NCBI GenBank assembly: GCA_902806565.1
Contig: CADCXA010000048.1
Location: 186,001 to 250,000 of the forward strand
Direction of reading: 5' to 3'
From: Hypoxylon rubiginosum
Taxonomy: Eukaryota > Ascomycota > Sordariomycetes > Xylariales > Hypoxylaceae
DNA: 64,000 nt
Part shown: positions 33,005 to 42,645 of the stretch, in pieces
Position numbering within the stretch: the stretch's first letter is position 1
Layout: every line of letters begins with the position of its first letter
Program-made: the position numbers and the translations under genes
Notes under the pieces: generated by a model
What the model was told of the DNA's origin: nothing
The model's input: the letters and a program-made list of their open reading frames with translations, nothing else
The model's database searches: none

Positions 33005-34110
33005 GGCCTGACCACAACCTCTTCTTTTATAATACTTCCCACCACAGCCTAGGAAGTATAGGCTTTACGTACCCCTTCTTATTCGAGAAGGGTCTAGGAA
33101 ACGTATTGGATAATGATATCCACGAGTTTCGTTCGGCGAGGATTCAGAAATATCCTCGTTCTACTAATAAGCTCTAGGTGACTACAGATCATCCTAGGGA
33201 TTAGGTGTCAACCCACGAATTATACGACACATGAGGGGGGGGAAGGTTTCATTGATGTTGTGGTTCCAAGTCCCCGGAGAGCATTTGCACACCTGAATAC
33301 CCCTAGACGCTTGCATTTTTGTTGGAGTTTGGCCTGGTCTGTATACGTTCTTGGGAGTTTCCCAAGGAATCAGGCGCAGGAAAGAAAGAAATCGTATTGT
33401 CAGTGCTAGTGTATCATAGTTAATAGGCAGGGCGCAGAGATTCACTCTCCGTATGGGAGATTGTTACGACCTCATCTGGTCGAAATAAGTGATCTTCTAA
33501 GATCACTTGTCAATCTCCCAGGAGAGCTGAATCACGTCCATGCCGTATAGGTCCTAGCAAGGTCCTAGCAAATAAACTGCTATTTTCTATGACATGAACT
33601 TGAAACCCATCTAATAAACTGCGTGCCTAGGTACGTACGGCTCAAGTGGGACTTCGTGATAATGAACTTTTTTTTAAGTCCGACCCCGTTCGGCGCTCAA
33701 CCGTAGGCTCGGAACATCATACCCCTGCTAGCTAGGTGTCATGGCTGCGTGGTATCCAATGGGAAGCTTAGATTTACTCAGCAAATCTGCATCTTACAAG
33801 GGCAGGTCGGGCGCTAGCTCTTCTGTTGTGTCATTCATTGATGGCATGTTCTGCTCGTACGAGAAGCTTCCGGGTCAGTTTTCTACAATAGGAGTATTCT
33901 GATTTGCCAGATCTCGCGATTTGGGTGTGGCAGCCAAGGTAAGCTTGCTTGCGTGTTGCACGTATTTGGTACATACATGGGATCCTGCAGACGACGCATC
34001 ACCGTACCGTAGTTGTACCTACCTAGAGGAGGTATTCTTGAAACATAAAGGCTTGCCCGTCCCCGACATCCTTCTTGCCAGCTTGTTCTTGAACCTTTTT
34101 TTCTTTCGAG
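33005..34110. other. Intergenic region
   Basis: 3' flank of EDC3 and promoter of the hemerythrin gene. It contains a nested inverted repeat at 33455-33519, annotated separately, and CCTAGGTACGTACGG near 33626. The frame 33921-34307 overlaps the hemerythrin leader and is not convincing. Confidence 0.45.
33455..33519. repeat. Nested inverted repeats (possible three-way-junction hairpin)
   Basis: An outer pair, GGGAGATTG at 33455 and CAATCTCCC at 33511, encloses two inner hairpins. These are CGACC..GGTCG at 33467-33482 and the perfect 10-base arms AAGTGATCTT/AAGATCACTT at 33487-33508 with a 2-base loop. The whole could fold as a compact branched structure in RNA or DNA. It may be a short MITE or a transcribed structured element; nothing identifies it. 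Confidence 0.55.
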
Positions 34111-35175
34111 ATGGAACCGTCCGTAAAGTACCAGCCTCGGAGAAGCATCTTGGACAGACCCATACTCATCGCCATTCCTATACTGATCGGATTGTTCCTT
34201 ACGAGATCGCCTTTCTTCATGTCGGCTCCGGCGTTAGACACCGCGGGGGAGCAGCCCTGGGCGGATACCCCCATCCAGTTGGTTACGACGCCGCAGTACG
34301 AGACTAAGAAGGTATGTAGATATTTCAGCTTTGAAGTCTTTTTTTTCTTTATTTTTGTCTTTCTATATTTCATTTATTATTTGAGTGTGGAAGACAGACA
34401 AGTACCTAGGTAGTTAAGGGGGAATATGCTAACGGTTTTTCTCCTTCTTTTCTTTTCTTTACAGACCGACATATTCACGACCGGCGCCACGCACATGGCC
34501 CTCCTCCACAACGCGATCCTCCGGGGCTACAACTCGATCTACCAGCAGGCGCCGCACGTCAAGCCCGGCGACCGGTACGACTTCGTCGGGTACGCGCTGA
34601 CGTGGCACAAGTTCGTCGCGTCGCACCACGACGACGAGGAGGCCACGCTGTTCCCCAAGGTCGAGGCCGTGCTCGGCGGCGACCCGGACGTCTGGGCCGG
34701 CACGCACCGGGAGCACGAGGCCTTCCTCGGCGGCCTCGCCGCGTTCGAGACGTACCTGCGGGGCGTCGAGACGAAAGCCGCCGACGAGTTCTCGGGCGAG
34801 GCGCTCGTCCGGATCATGGACGGGTTCCGGGAGCCGTTCGCGCAGCACTTCCACAGCGAGATCGCGACGATCGCGGGCCTGGCGTCGCACCCGAACGCGC
34901 CGAAGCCCGGGTCGGCGGAGGAGGCGGCGGCGTCGGCGACGTTCCGGTCCTGGGGGAAGAGCACGGTGACCAAGGCGGGGACCCTCGACGTCGTGCCGTT
35001 CTTCCTGCTGAACCTCGACGGCACGGCCGAGGAGGGGACCTGGGCCCACTGGCCGCCGATCCCGGCGCCGATCAAGTGGGGGCTCGTGAACGTCGCCGGC
35101 GCGTACCACGCACGCCGGTGGAAGTTTAGCTCGTGTGCTGGGGGTAGGCCGAGGAAGTTGTATGCTCTGCAGTGA
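34111..35175 (+). CDS. Hemerythrin-like (HHE domain) protein with N-terminal membrane segment
   Basis: Exons 34111-34311 and 34465-35175 join in phase 0 (AAG|GTATGT, CAG|ACC) to 303 residues. Residues 15-36 (SILDRPILIAIPILIGLFLT) form a hydrophobic anchor or signal. The HHE domain begins in exon 2 with THMALLHNAILRGYNSIY, FVASHHDDEEATLFP, GTHREHEAFLGGL and PFAQHFHSEIATI. The spaced His and Glu residues are the usual di-iron or oxygen-binding ligands. The function is unknown; HHE proteins sense or store oxygen or iron. Exon 2 is strikingly GC-rich at third positions, producing long shadow frames on both strands. Confidence 0.88.
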
Positions 35176-36052
35176 GGCGGTGAGGGGATGTGTGTAAGGG
35201 GAGGGAAGGGATGTGTGAGGGGAGGAGAGAAAAGGGGAGAAAAGGAGGGGTTGGATTTGGAAAGTTACGATACCCAGATGATTTTGTTAGATATACGGTA
35301 CTTATTAATAGTGACTCCTCTTCAGATGTCAAGATATCCATTTAGTATTCTATGCAGCTATGTGCTAGGAGTTGTACTGCGACCTATTTTAATTGGTACG
35401 GAGTGATATAAATCTTACAGCAGAGCAAGAACAGATGTTACGATTCCAGTGTTTAGTTACATTTTAACTCTCCCAAGAACTAATTACACAAAGTTGTCAG
35501 GTAGGCACCATGGGCAAGATTATCTTGATCTAGCTCTCAAACAGCATCTCAGTTGCAGTCATTATATTACGGCCGAGTTTGTGCTTTGTGTGCCTTGCAC
35601 ATCTCGTGCAACGGCGCAATGATATCCTGGAAGTATATATATTAGAATATAGAGAATAATTCAAGGACTCTGAGTATATAACCATTATTTTAATCTGATG
35701 TAAAATGCGGTCGCATTTGCAGTATAATGACTTTTCGTGATCGATTTTTTTAGTGAAGCTATGACCAGACCTCAGCCATACTGTTAGTGTAGCCGCCAAA
35801 ATTATTTGCAAACACTAACAATGAGACTGGGAATTTCGAGAGCCCCACATATATCACTCTGTCACGAAGCCAAACATGCGATAAGGAAACAACTATGTTG
35901 TTGCACGAAGAGCTAAGAACTTAGGGGGCTACCAAGTCCCATGTATATAGCCATGATGCTCCGTGACTCCTATCTGGTCCCTAAGGGTGACCAACAGGTC
36001 CGTAGCCCGACGAGGGCTATGGTCCTGACACACTCTACACTTAAGCAATAAT
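35176..36052. other. Intergenic region, AT-rich
   Basis: 3' flank of the hemerythrin gene, with a purine-rich stretch at 35180-35260. No coding sequence seen. The AT content rises toward the element at 36053. Confidence 0.45.
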
Positions 36053-36264
36053 AAGCAACCACACCCTAATACACTTTGTGTACACACACTTACACACACG
36101 ATGACTTCATGGTGTGGTGCGGCGGGGTGTGTCTAGTAAAGGTTCCTCGAGGATTTAAATAGATTCGCCTTAGCAAGGCAGGTTATCTTATATTAAATTA
36201 CATGGATATCCTATCAGGAGAAAAAAGGAGCAAAAAAAAGGTAGCATTAAAAAAAGAAACAAGC

Positions 36265-36402
36265 AAAAAAAATTGCAAAAGCTCAGCCAGGTTCGAGCCC
36301 CCGGTGGGGCTCGAACCTGGCTTACGAAAATCCTCGGGAGGATTTTACTGAGGGGCGGGGCGCGGGGCGGGGCCGGTTTCTCATACTCTAACCACTGGGC
36401 CA
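36265..36402 (-). ncRNA. tRNA-like Pol III promoter unit (possible tRNA-derived SINE or pseudo-tRNA)
   Basis: On the minus strand an A-box-like TGGCCCAGTGG (36402-36392, followed upstream-to-downstream by TTAGAG) is followed 85 bases later by a B-box-like GGTTCGAGCCC (36317-36307). Runs of eight and seven T (36272-36265 and 36255-36249) then come in terminator position. Both boxes match the tRNA D-arm and T-arm consensus. Between them lies a C-rich stretch and a 9-bp hairpin (36327-36346). It does not fold as a normal tRNA because the T-arm sequence is part of a 17-bp palindrome. Transcription is inferred from motifs only. Confidence 0.4.
36285..36322. repeat. Perfect 17-bp inverted repeat containing tRNA T-arm sequence
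   Basis: AGCCAGGTTCGAGCCCC at 36285-36301 and its exact reverse complement at 36306-36322 are separated by the loop CGGT. Each arm contains a T-arm or B-box word, one in each orientation. Confidence 0.8.
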
Positions 36403-36457
36403 TTGGGCCACTTTGGGCCATGGGCCACTTGGCCCACGGGTGGCCCAGTGGTTAGAG
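36386..36457. repeat. 17-bp inverted repeat containing tRNA D-arm sequence
   Basis: CTCTAACCACTGGGCCA at 36386-36402 pairs perfectly with TGGCCCAGTGGTTAGAG at 36441-36457. The 38-base interior is made of repeated GGGCCA and GGCCCA words that can pair further. Each arm contains a tRNA D-arm or A-box word in opposite orientation. Confidence 0.75.
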
Positions 36458-36745
36458 GAGTTCTACCGGCCGATGGAAAGTGCTCTGTTGCTATGGAATA
36501 TATGTCTTGGGTTTGGTTGGGGTGTCGTTTATTAAGGTGCGTGTACACCACGTGGATTAGGTGTGGTTGTTTGCAGCTCTAATTATTCATCCCAGCCTTG
36601 CCGTCTACTATGAGCTACTCAGGCTCTTTGTATTTAGTATTTATTTTCCGATACAAAAATTTTTTCTTTTATTTTTGGAAAAGAGAGAGCCATTAACATC
36701 TCGTGCTAGGTCGGCTTGTTTTCACAAGTCAAAAGTCAAGCCTTA

Positions 36746-39700
36746 ATGGAGTCACCCGAGCTCTATTGCATCGGAATTAAGGTGTTTGACGCCTTCGAGA
36801 AGCTGTTGGGACTTTCTAATTCTCAGCTACTGTCAAAGCATCGTGATTTGCTAGTTGACGAGGAGCAGAGGTTTAGGTTATGGGCTCACAGTTTAGGCCT
36901 ACATCAACATGGGCATGCGTCACTAGACTATCGAGTGCGAGATGTCACTTTCGTTAAAGAACGCTTGGCTAAGCTCCTATCCAATTTACAAGAGCATCTT
37001 GAAAATTTAGCGGCCATCGTCGCAGGCGAACGGAACCCGATCGAGGACCGCGACACCAGCGAGACGCACGTCGATGAAGATAGCACTGATGAGGAGTCCG
37101 AGGACGAGAGCTCTACGAAGAGCGATACCGATTCTCGTGCTAGCGAAGAGAGCTATCCCAGCTCTTTTCATGAGGTCGACTTTCGCTTCGATAGACTAAC
37201 AGAGAACGTGGATTTATTGTACAATCTAGCAGCCAAACTTCGAAACCCACGTAACTGTCCGCAGCGTCCCGTTAGCCAGCTTTACAAGCACATACCAGAC
37301 ATACCAGCCGGAAGTCGCGCCGAGTACATAGCAGAGCATGAAATTTTCGAGTCAACCATTGTAGCGCACGCACAGCGGCAGCAGATCATCGAGGAGCTTG
37401 ATCCACGCGAAGTCAACCTCTTAGATGAACTTACCAACCAGTATGCCACAACATCCTACTGGCTCATTCATAGGACGGGTATCGCCAATGCTCGCCGCAA
37501 ACAGAAGTTTTCCTATTGGAAAGAACACGCTCTGAGACTGAGCAAAACTCCGATTCAACGCAAACCAGCTGCCCCAGTAGCTCAGCCTCTCGAAGCTGCG
37601 GATAATGTTAAAATCAACATCACGCACAGCGCGCTTGCCCCTGACGCAGCAATAGAGCAAGCAGTCCCGGCCCCCGTACTATCTATACCAACCTCGGCAA
37701 CGAATTTCAGACCTTCCGCCGTACAATCAAGTGATCGCGACTCAGCCATCTCGAATCAAAGTCGCTTGTCAACGGTGATGAACCTGAAAGGTGAAAGGCT
37801 CGAATGGCCGCCACCGCCGACTCATATAAAGAGGATAGGTGGATATTTCACCTGCCCTTACTGTGAGGTGTTATGCCCAATGCAATACTTAGAAAAGGAT
37901 GCCTGGCGGTAAGCAATTACGCACACTCGACTCGAAATATATACTGACTATTACCTAGAGTACATATTGTTCACGACTTGCAGCCATACCATTGTACATA
38001 TGAAGACTGCTCAGACCCCAATCGACTTTACGGGTCTAGGCAAGACTGGGTCAATCACGAAAGCCAACATACTCGAGTTTGGCATTGCCGAGAACATAAA
38101 GAGGAGCTCGAGTTTAAAGCGCAAGCTGACTACGTAGAGCATCTAGAGACATCACATCCCAATGCTCCACCCGAGCGTTATTCTCAGGAGCTCATTGCAG
38201 TCGCGGCAGGACCTTCTCTAAAGCAGTGTCGAGCATGCCCGTTTTGCCCATTCCACCCGGACAGTTCCTCCGATGAGATAACGGACATGCAGAAGCACAT
38301 CACGTTCCACCTCGAACGGCTTGCACTACTTGCGCTACCTCTAGTCGATGACAATTCCGACGGCTCGGATCAACCCCAGTGCGGTGGCCGAAGAGGCTCT
38401 ATCGTTGCTGATTTTATCGACGCGGACAAAAAATGGTTTTCAGCCTTCATGCCTACCGGCAAGACGCAACATCGGGGGGATGCTGTATCAAAGGTCAACC
38501 TCGACCAGATCCCTTTCCTAAAGCCCGATGTAGACTTATGGTTTGGCGAGACTGAAGATTTTCTCGGCGACTCGCCAAATGAAGGAGTAATTCCAGCAGA
38601 AGAATTTCCTAGCGAATACAAAGAAGTAGATGAGATCGCGGTACCAATACCTCAGATGGTGAGGACTGGATTAGACGACCCAAAGAGGGTTCGACAGATC
38701 CGCGACCGAGGCGAGGGCGATTACTGGCATGCCATTCGTGCCAGTACCTCGCAACATCCCAAAACATTTGCGCCGCTGTCGGACGATGTCGACATTCTCC
38801 TAGAAAGTATCGCAGGAGAGCTTGACCAATCGAAAGTCCTCTGTGTCCTAGATCCAAACAAAGATTACCTTCCTAGGTACAGGCTTCCGGAAATCCTCAC
38901 CCCCGAGAAAGTTCGAACCATCGTTGGTCTCCCATGTTTTAATGGGTACTCGGACAAGGACAAACTGACGAAGGACATTTGCTTTGGACCGTCTCCCTGC
39001 CTGAAATTGTTGGCCATCCTCATTGGAATTGGGAAGGCGTATGACCTTCCGAAACACATGAGCGATGGGCTAAGTGATAAATGTCTTCCAATGGACATCG
39101 AAACTTCTGCTCGGAAGAAGATGTACTGTCAACATCACCGGAAGCACCATTCCACCATTAATGCGTATCCTAGGCCGAACGACCGCTGGCAATTCTCTCA
39201 GTGGTCCTACAGCTTAGCTGCTCCGTACATCAAGGGTAACAAAGAAAAGCACTCACATTACATCCTCCATCACGGTGATATCTTCCCTATGGAGGTCGGA
39301 TCGAAGATACATGAACAACAGATTCCTGGAGAACACTACGGAGGCTCAGTGAAATCAATCCCCCCGTATGGAGGGTTCAGTGAAGTGTTCCAGGTGAAGA
39401 TAGATAGCAGTCATTTCAATTTTGAAGCTATCGGAGTAAGTTCTTAAAACAGTTGCCTGCTTTTTAACATGGCTGACCTTGGAACATCCATAGCTGCGTC
39501 ACCCTGGTGGGTTTTTTGCGTTAAAAAAACTCACCTCTCACGACCGCCAGACCTTCAACCTGGAGCTTTCATCTCTGCTATTCTCCATGGACAATCCCAA
39601 TAGCAGAGGAGCGGATATGCGCTTGATCCAACCTCTAGCAACATTCGAGGTGCTGGATGTCTTAACACAGATGACTACTTATTATATCCTTTTCGACTGG

Positions 39701-40516
39701 GCCTAGGGAAATCTCAAAGACTTTTGGAAGATTAACCATAAATTAGTTGGGGATAGGAGATATTCTTTGTGGATATCTTAGCAATTTAATGAAATCTGTC
39801 TGGCGCTGCAATGTGTATATAATGAGCGCCAGGCCACCTTGTAATCCATGGACATATCTTTGCTCGCAAGTGGCCTAACTGGACGGATTTTCATTATTAA
39901 TGAGTTATATGGGCGGCACGGCGATATCAAGCCGGATGTGTTCCTCTGGTTTCGTCCACGACAACCGGCTTCAGACCTAATCGCTCTGTCTGACTTTGGC
40001 TTGGGAAGGCTGCATACCCAAGTGTCCCGGTTATGTCAGGACCTAAGAAACCTCGCACGGTCAGCAACATACAGCGCACCAGAATTCGATTTAACCAACG
40101 GCGTAATCTCTCGTGCCTCTGATGTCTTCAGTCTCGGATGTGTCTTTCTGGAATATGTCACCTGGTTCTTGCGTGGTCTCGACAGTGTTGAGAATCAGTT
40201 CCCTGGCCAAAGGAACGGGAGGGACATTTACGGCTTTGAGGCAGACAAGTTCTTCATCATCCGTCCCGACAGTCAGAGCGAGCAGCGGCCTTTCTTGAAG
40301 CCCCAAGTGACGGGTTGGATCGCTGAGCTTCAGCAGCATGAGAATTGTAGCTGGTACCTCTTCCAGCTCCTTGAGACAATACGAGACAAGATGCTCGAAC
40401 CGGATCATGAGAAAAGAATCAACGTCTTACAGCTCATCAAGGAGATGCAAAAGCTTCGACAGACGTGCGAGCGCGACGACAGCTTCTATTTGAAAACTAT
40501 CAAAGGAGAAGAATGA
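36746..40516 (+). pseudogene. Zinc-finger plus kinase protein, copy A: kinase-coding exon has three nonsense codons
   Basis: Exons 36746-37908, 37959-39435 and 39494-40516, with phases identical to copy B. The N-terminal helical domain contains EEQRFRLWAHSLGLHQHGH and SLDYRVRD, as in fungal acuF-like C2H2 proteins. At the exon 1/2 boundary a zinc-finger array begins (FTCPYC, then CTYEDC...H, WHCREH, CPFC...HITFH). A conserved helical region and then a kinase domain follow: GGFSEVF loop, FALKK lysine, HGDIKP with catalytic Asp at 39923, DFG at 39992, APEF, DVFSLGC. In-frame TAG (39704), TAG (39779) and TAA (39842) lie in the N-lobe/helix region; everything else is open to 40516. Without correction the product ends at 950 of about 1,220 residues. 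Copy B has sense codons (Glu, Gln, Asp) at these sites. Confidence 0.75.
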
Positions 40517-40699
40517 TGTTAGGGACTTAGCCCTTACTACCCGGGTAGGGTTACAGGTTTGTTGATACAAGAAAAGTTCCTTAGGTTCATAGCTCTCTGC
40601 GCAACAATAAAGCATGATTGTCCTCGTGGCACTCCTACTACTTCGAACCTAGGTACGATGAATAGGTAACCAGCCTCTCTGTGGTATCCCAGCGACATT

Positions 40700-42377
40700 C
40701 TACCATAGTCTGCAACAATCCCGCAACGGCTTAATAATATTCTCGCAATACTCTTTACGAGATGTATCATCATCCCAGAAACGCGACCCAGTCACGTACA
40801 TTTTGAGGCATTGCGCAATTGCTTTGCGATGGTCAACGAGTAGCGTTCCTGTCTCCTCGAACCAAGCTCGTGCCGCTAAAACTCTCTCCCCCTCTAAGTT
40901 AGTAGCATTAGCCGTCCTCATATCCAGCGGCTTATGGTGCCATATCTCTAATAGGAGGATGGCGAGTTCGAGCAGTGTGTTTGAGTCGGGATCTCTAGCG
41001 GGCAACGCGTTTTCCTCTATGACTTGTTCAACGAACAACGCAGTTATCGTCCTATTTGCTTCTCCGTTCTGGGTTAGGAACTTGATGCTCCTGCTATTGA
41101 ATGGGGCGCTGAACCAAGAGGTCCGATGCAGTTGAAGTATCGATGCGGCAAGATCTAGTGCTAACAGAGTCCGTTCTTTGAATGTAATCCGCGCGTTCTC
41201 GTCAAGTGCTCCTTTTCGCAAGAGAGCATCCAGAGTCTCAGAATCTGAGTGAAGAAAGTCCCGCCGGTTTCCAGGCGACCCCTCTAGTAGGCTAAGATCG
41301 TTTTCAATGAGCTGAAGTCTAAGAATGTGCCCTGAGTTTCGCGCATGACATGCGTGATAGCAAATGTTTGCTAATGCTGTCGGTGTCGGTGTCGGAGGGG
41401 TAGGTACAACGACAATCGTGGGCGGTCGAGTAGTCGAACTCATTGCCTTATTCTGTGATGAGGCTTCAGCACCTCCTCTGCCCCCAACCTGCTCATTCTG
41501 AAAAACGTTGACCGAGGCTTCCTGTAGGTCTCTCTCCAGCGCCAATGCCAAACTAAACGTTATGTCCTGCTTCAGCATTGGCTCCTGTGTGGAAATGCGG
41601 TTGTCTAGTCGCATCAAGATCTTATGCCTACTAGAGCAGTCAGGTGTACAAGTACGGATTTTACACATGGCTGCTAATAGAGGCATTGCATGACTCTGGA
41701 CTCGGGCGAATATCCTAAGTAGCCTTTCTGCATCCGCTGACGGCTGTCTAACAGTATATTCGGACTGAATCTGTGCACCCCTCTGGATAAACGTGTCCAT
41801 CAAAGCCTGGCGGCCGTACAGATCACTGATCATTTCCTCCAGCTTCTTATGTTTAATGGTAAAGGTGACTCGTTTCTTGAATTCGAAGGAACTCCCCGCT
41901 GTAGAGTTGGCTTTCAAAATGGCGGCCAGATCGTCCTTGTATGCCTAGTCAGCTATGATTGATAGTGGGGAACATTCATGCAGGAGGAAATACATTTGGA
42001 AGACGATGAATGTGCCCTAGTTTTGAAACAATGGTCTTGAACAGTTCCTCATATTGTTTCAAGATCACCAAGACCACGTCATACGATGGACCGAGATATT
42101 TCTTGACCTCAGCCTCATTCGCGTTTTTTAAGAGAAGCACACATTCTTCTTGAGGTGTATCGTCCGCGACGTATACCCCGGCGCCTTGCAGCACCTGGAT
42201 CATATTGACGCAGAGGAACGTCTGCTGAATCCTCAAACACTGTATTAGGTGGCCCAGTTTGTCGCGGTATTTTAAGAACGCAACAAAAGATTTCTCGATT
42301 TTATCATAGTGTTCTAGGGCGGATATGAGAAGAGGAATGGCGCCCAAAACTAGGCCAGCGACCTCGATGCCCACCAT
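40700..42377 (-). CDS. HeLo-like / DUF7580-like fungal protein, candidate cell-death or incompatibility effector
   Basis: Two exons, 42377-41994 and 41944-40700, join in phase 0 to 542 residues. The N-terminus MVGIEVAGLVLGAIPLLISALEHY, with glycines spaced at 3, 8 and 13, is characteristic of fungal HeLo-like/DUF7580-type proteins. In related HeLo proteins this helix can insert into membranes. The C-terminal third (LALDLAASILQLHRTSWF.., LLELAILLLEIWH..) resembles the DUF7580 region, which looks like a very divergent kinase C-lobe. Between them is a Pro/Thr-rich low-complexity linker (VVVPTPPTPTPTA). It is head to head with copy B (268 bases between starts) and tail to tail with copy A. The effector role is an inference from family resemblance and context. 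Confidence 0.75.
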
Positions 42378-42645
42378 CGAGTTTCATAATCGTCGTGAGG
42401 TCCGTCTGCTCCCCAATCGAGAACTTCGATGAAAATATTTTCAACAGCTGTTGCACGGAAGATGACTCACCACGTGACACGGCATATAAGCGGGCAACAA
42501 TTTCATAGGCTGAAGAAAGATGAGTTTCTGTCTTTAGATGAAGGCACCAGCTATTGATAAGACGATGATATACCTACCACGACCTCTCTGTTGTTGGAGA
42601 GTAGTGTCAAATAAACCACTACGAAATTTGTTTATATAATCTCAA
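42378..42645. promoter_or_regulatory. Compact divergent promoter between HeLo/DUF7580-like gene and copy B
   Basis: Only 268 bases separate the two start codons, so both genes must share upstream regulatory DNA. It is AT-rich near the copy B start, with TTTATATAATC just before 42646 as a TATA-like element. Confidence 0.55.

Larger units (their letters stand above)
36053..36573. mobile_element. Probable non-autonomous element with ~49-base imperfect terminal inverted repeats
   Basis: The left end at 36053-36101 (AAGCAACCACACCCTAAT...) matches the reverse complement of 36525-36573 (AAACAACCACACCTAAT...). By my alignment roughly 38 of 49 positions agree, including the shared GTGTACAC core. The interior has no ORF but carries three strong fold-backs and tRNA-like promoter boxes, annotated separately. 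This is the layout of a MITE or a tRNA-derived fold-back element. I could not identify a clean target-site duplication. It lies directly upstream of the duplicated zinc-finger kinase genes. Confidence 0.5.

Noticed and set aside
34459..35109. 216- and 178-residue minus-strand frames opposite the hemerythrin exon
   Set aside because: Arg/Val/Leu-rich shadow of the GC-rich HHE exon, without motifs of their own.
39494..39900. An extra intron that would splice out copy A's three stop codons
   Set aside because: A candidate GT...AG removing 39704-39844 would delete the kinase N-lobe/helix region that is conserved in copy B, and no good donor/branch/acceptor set is visible.
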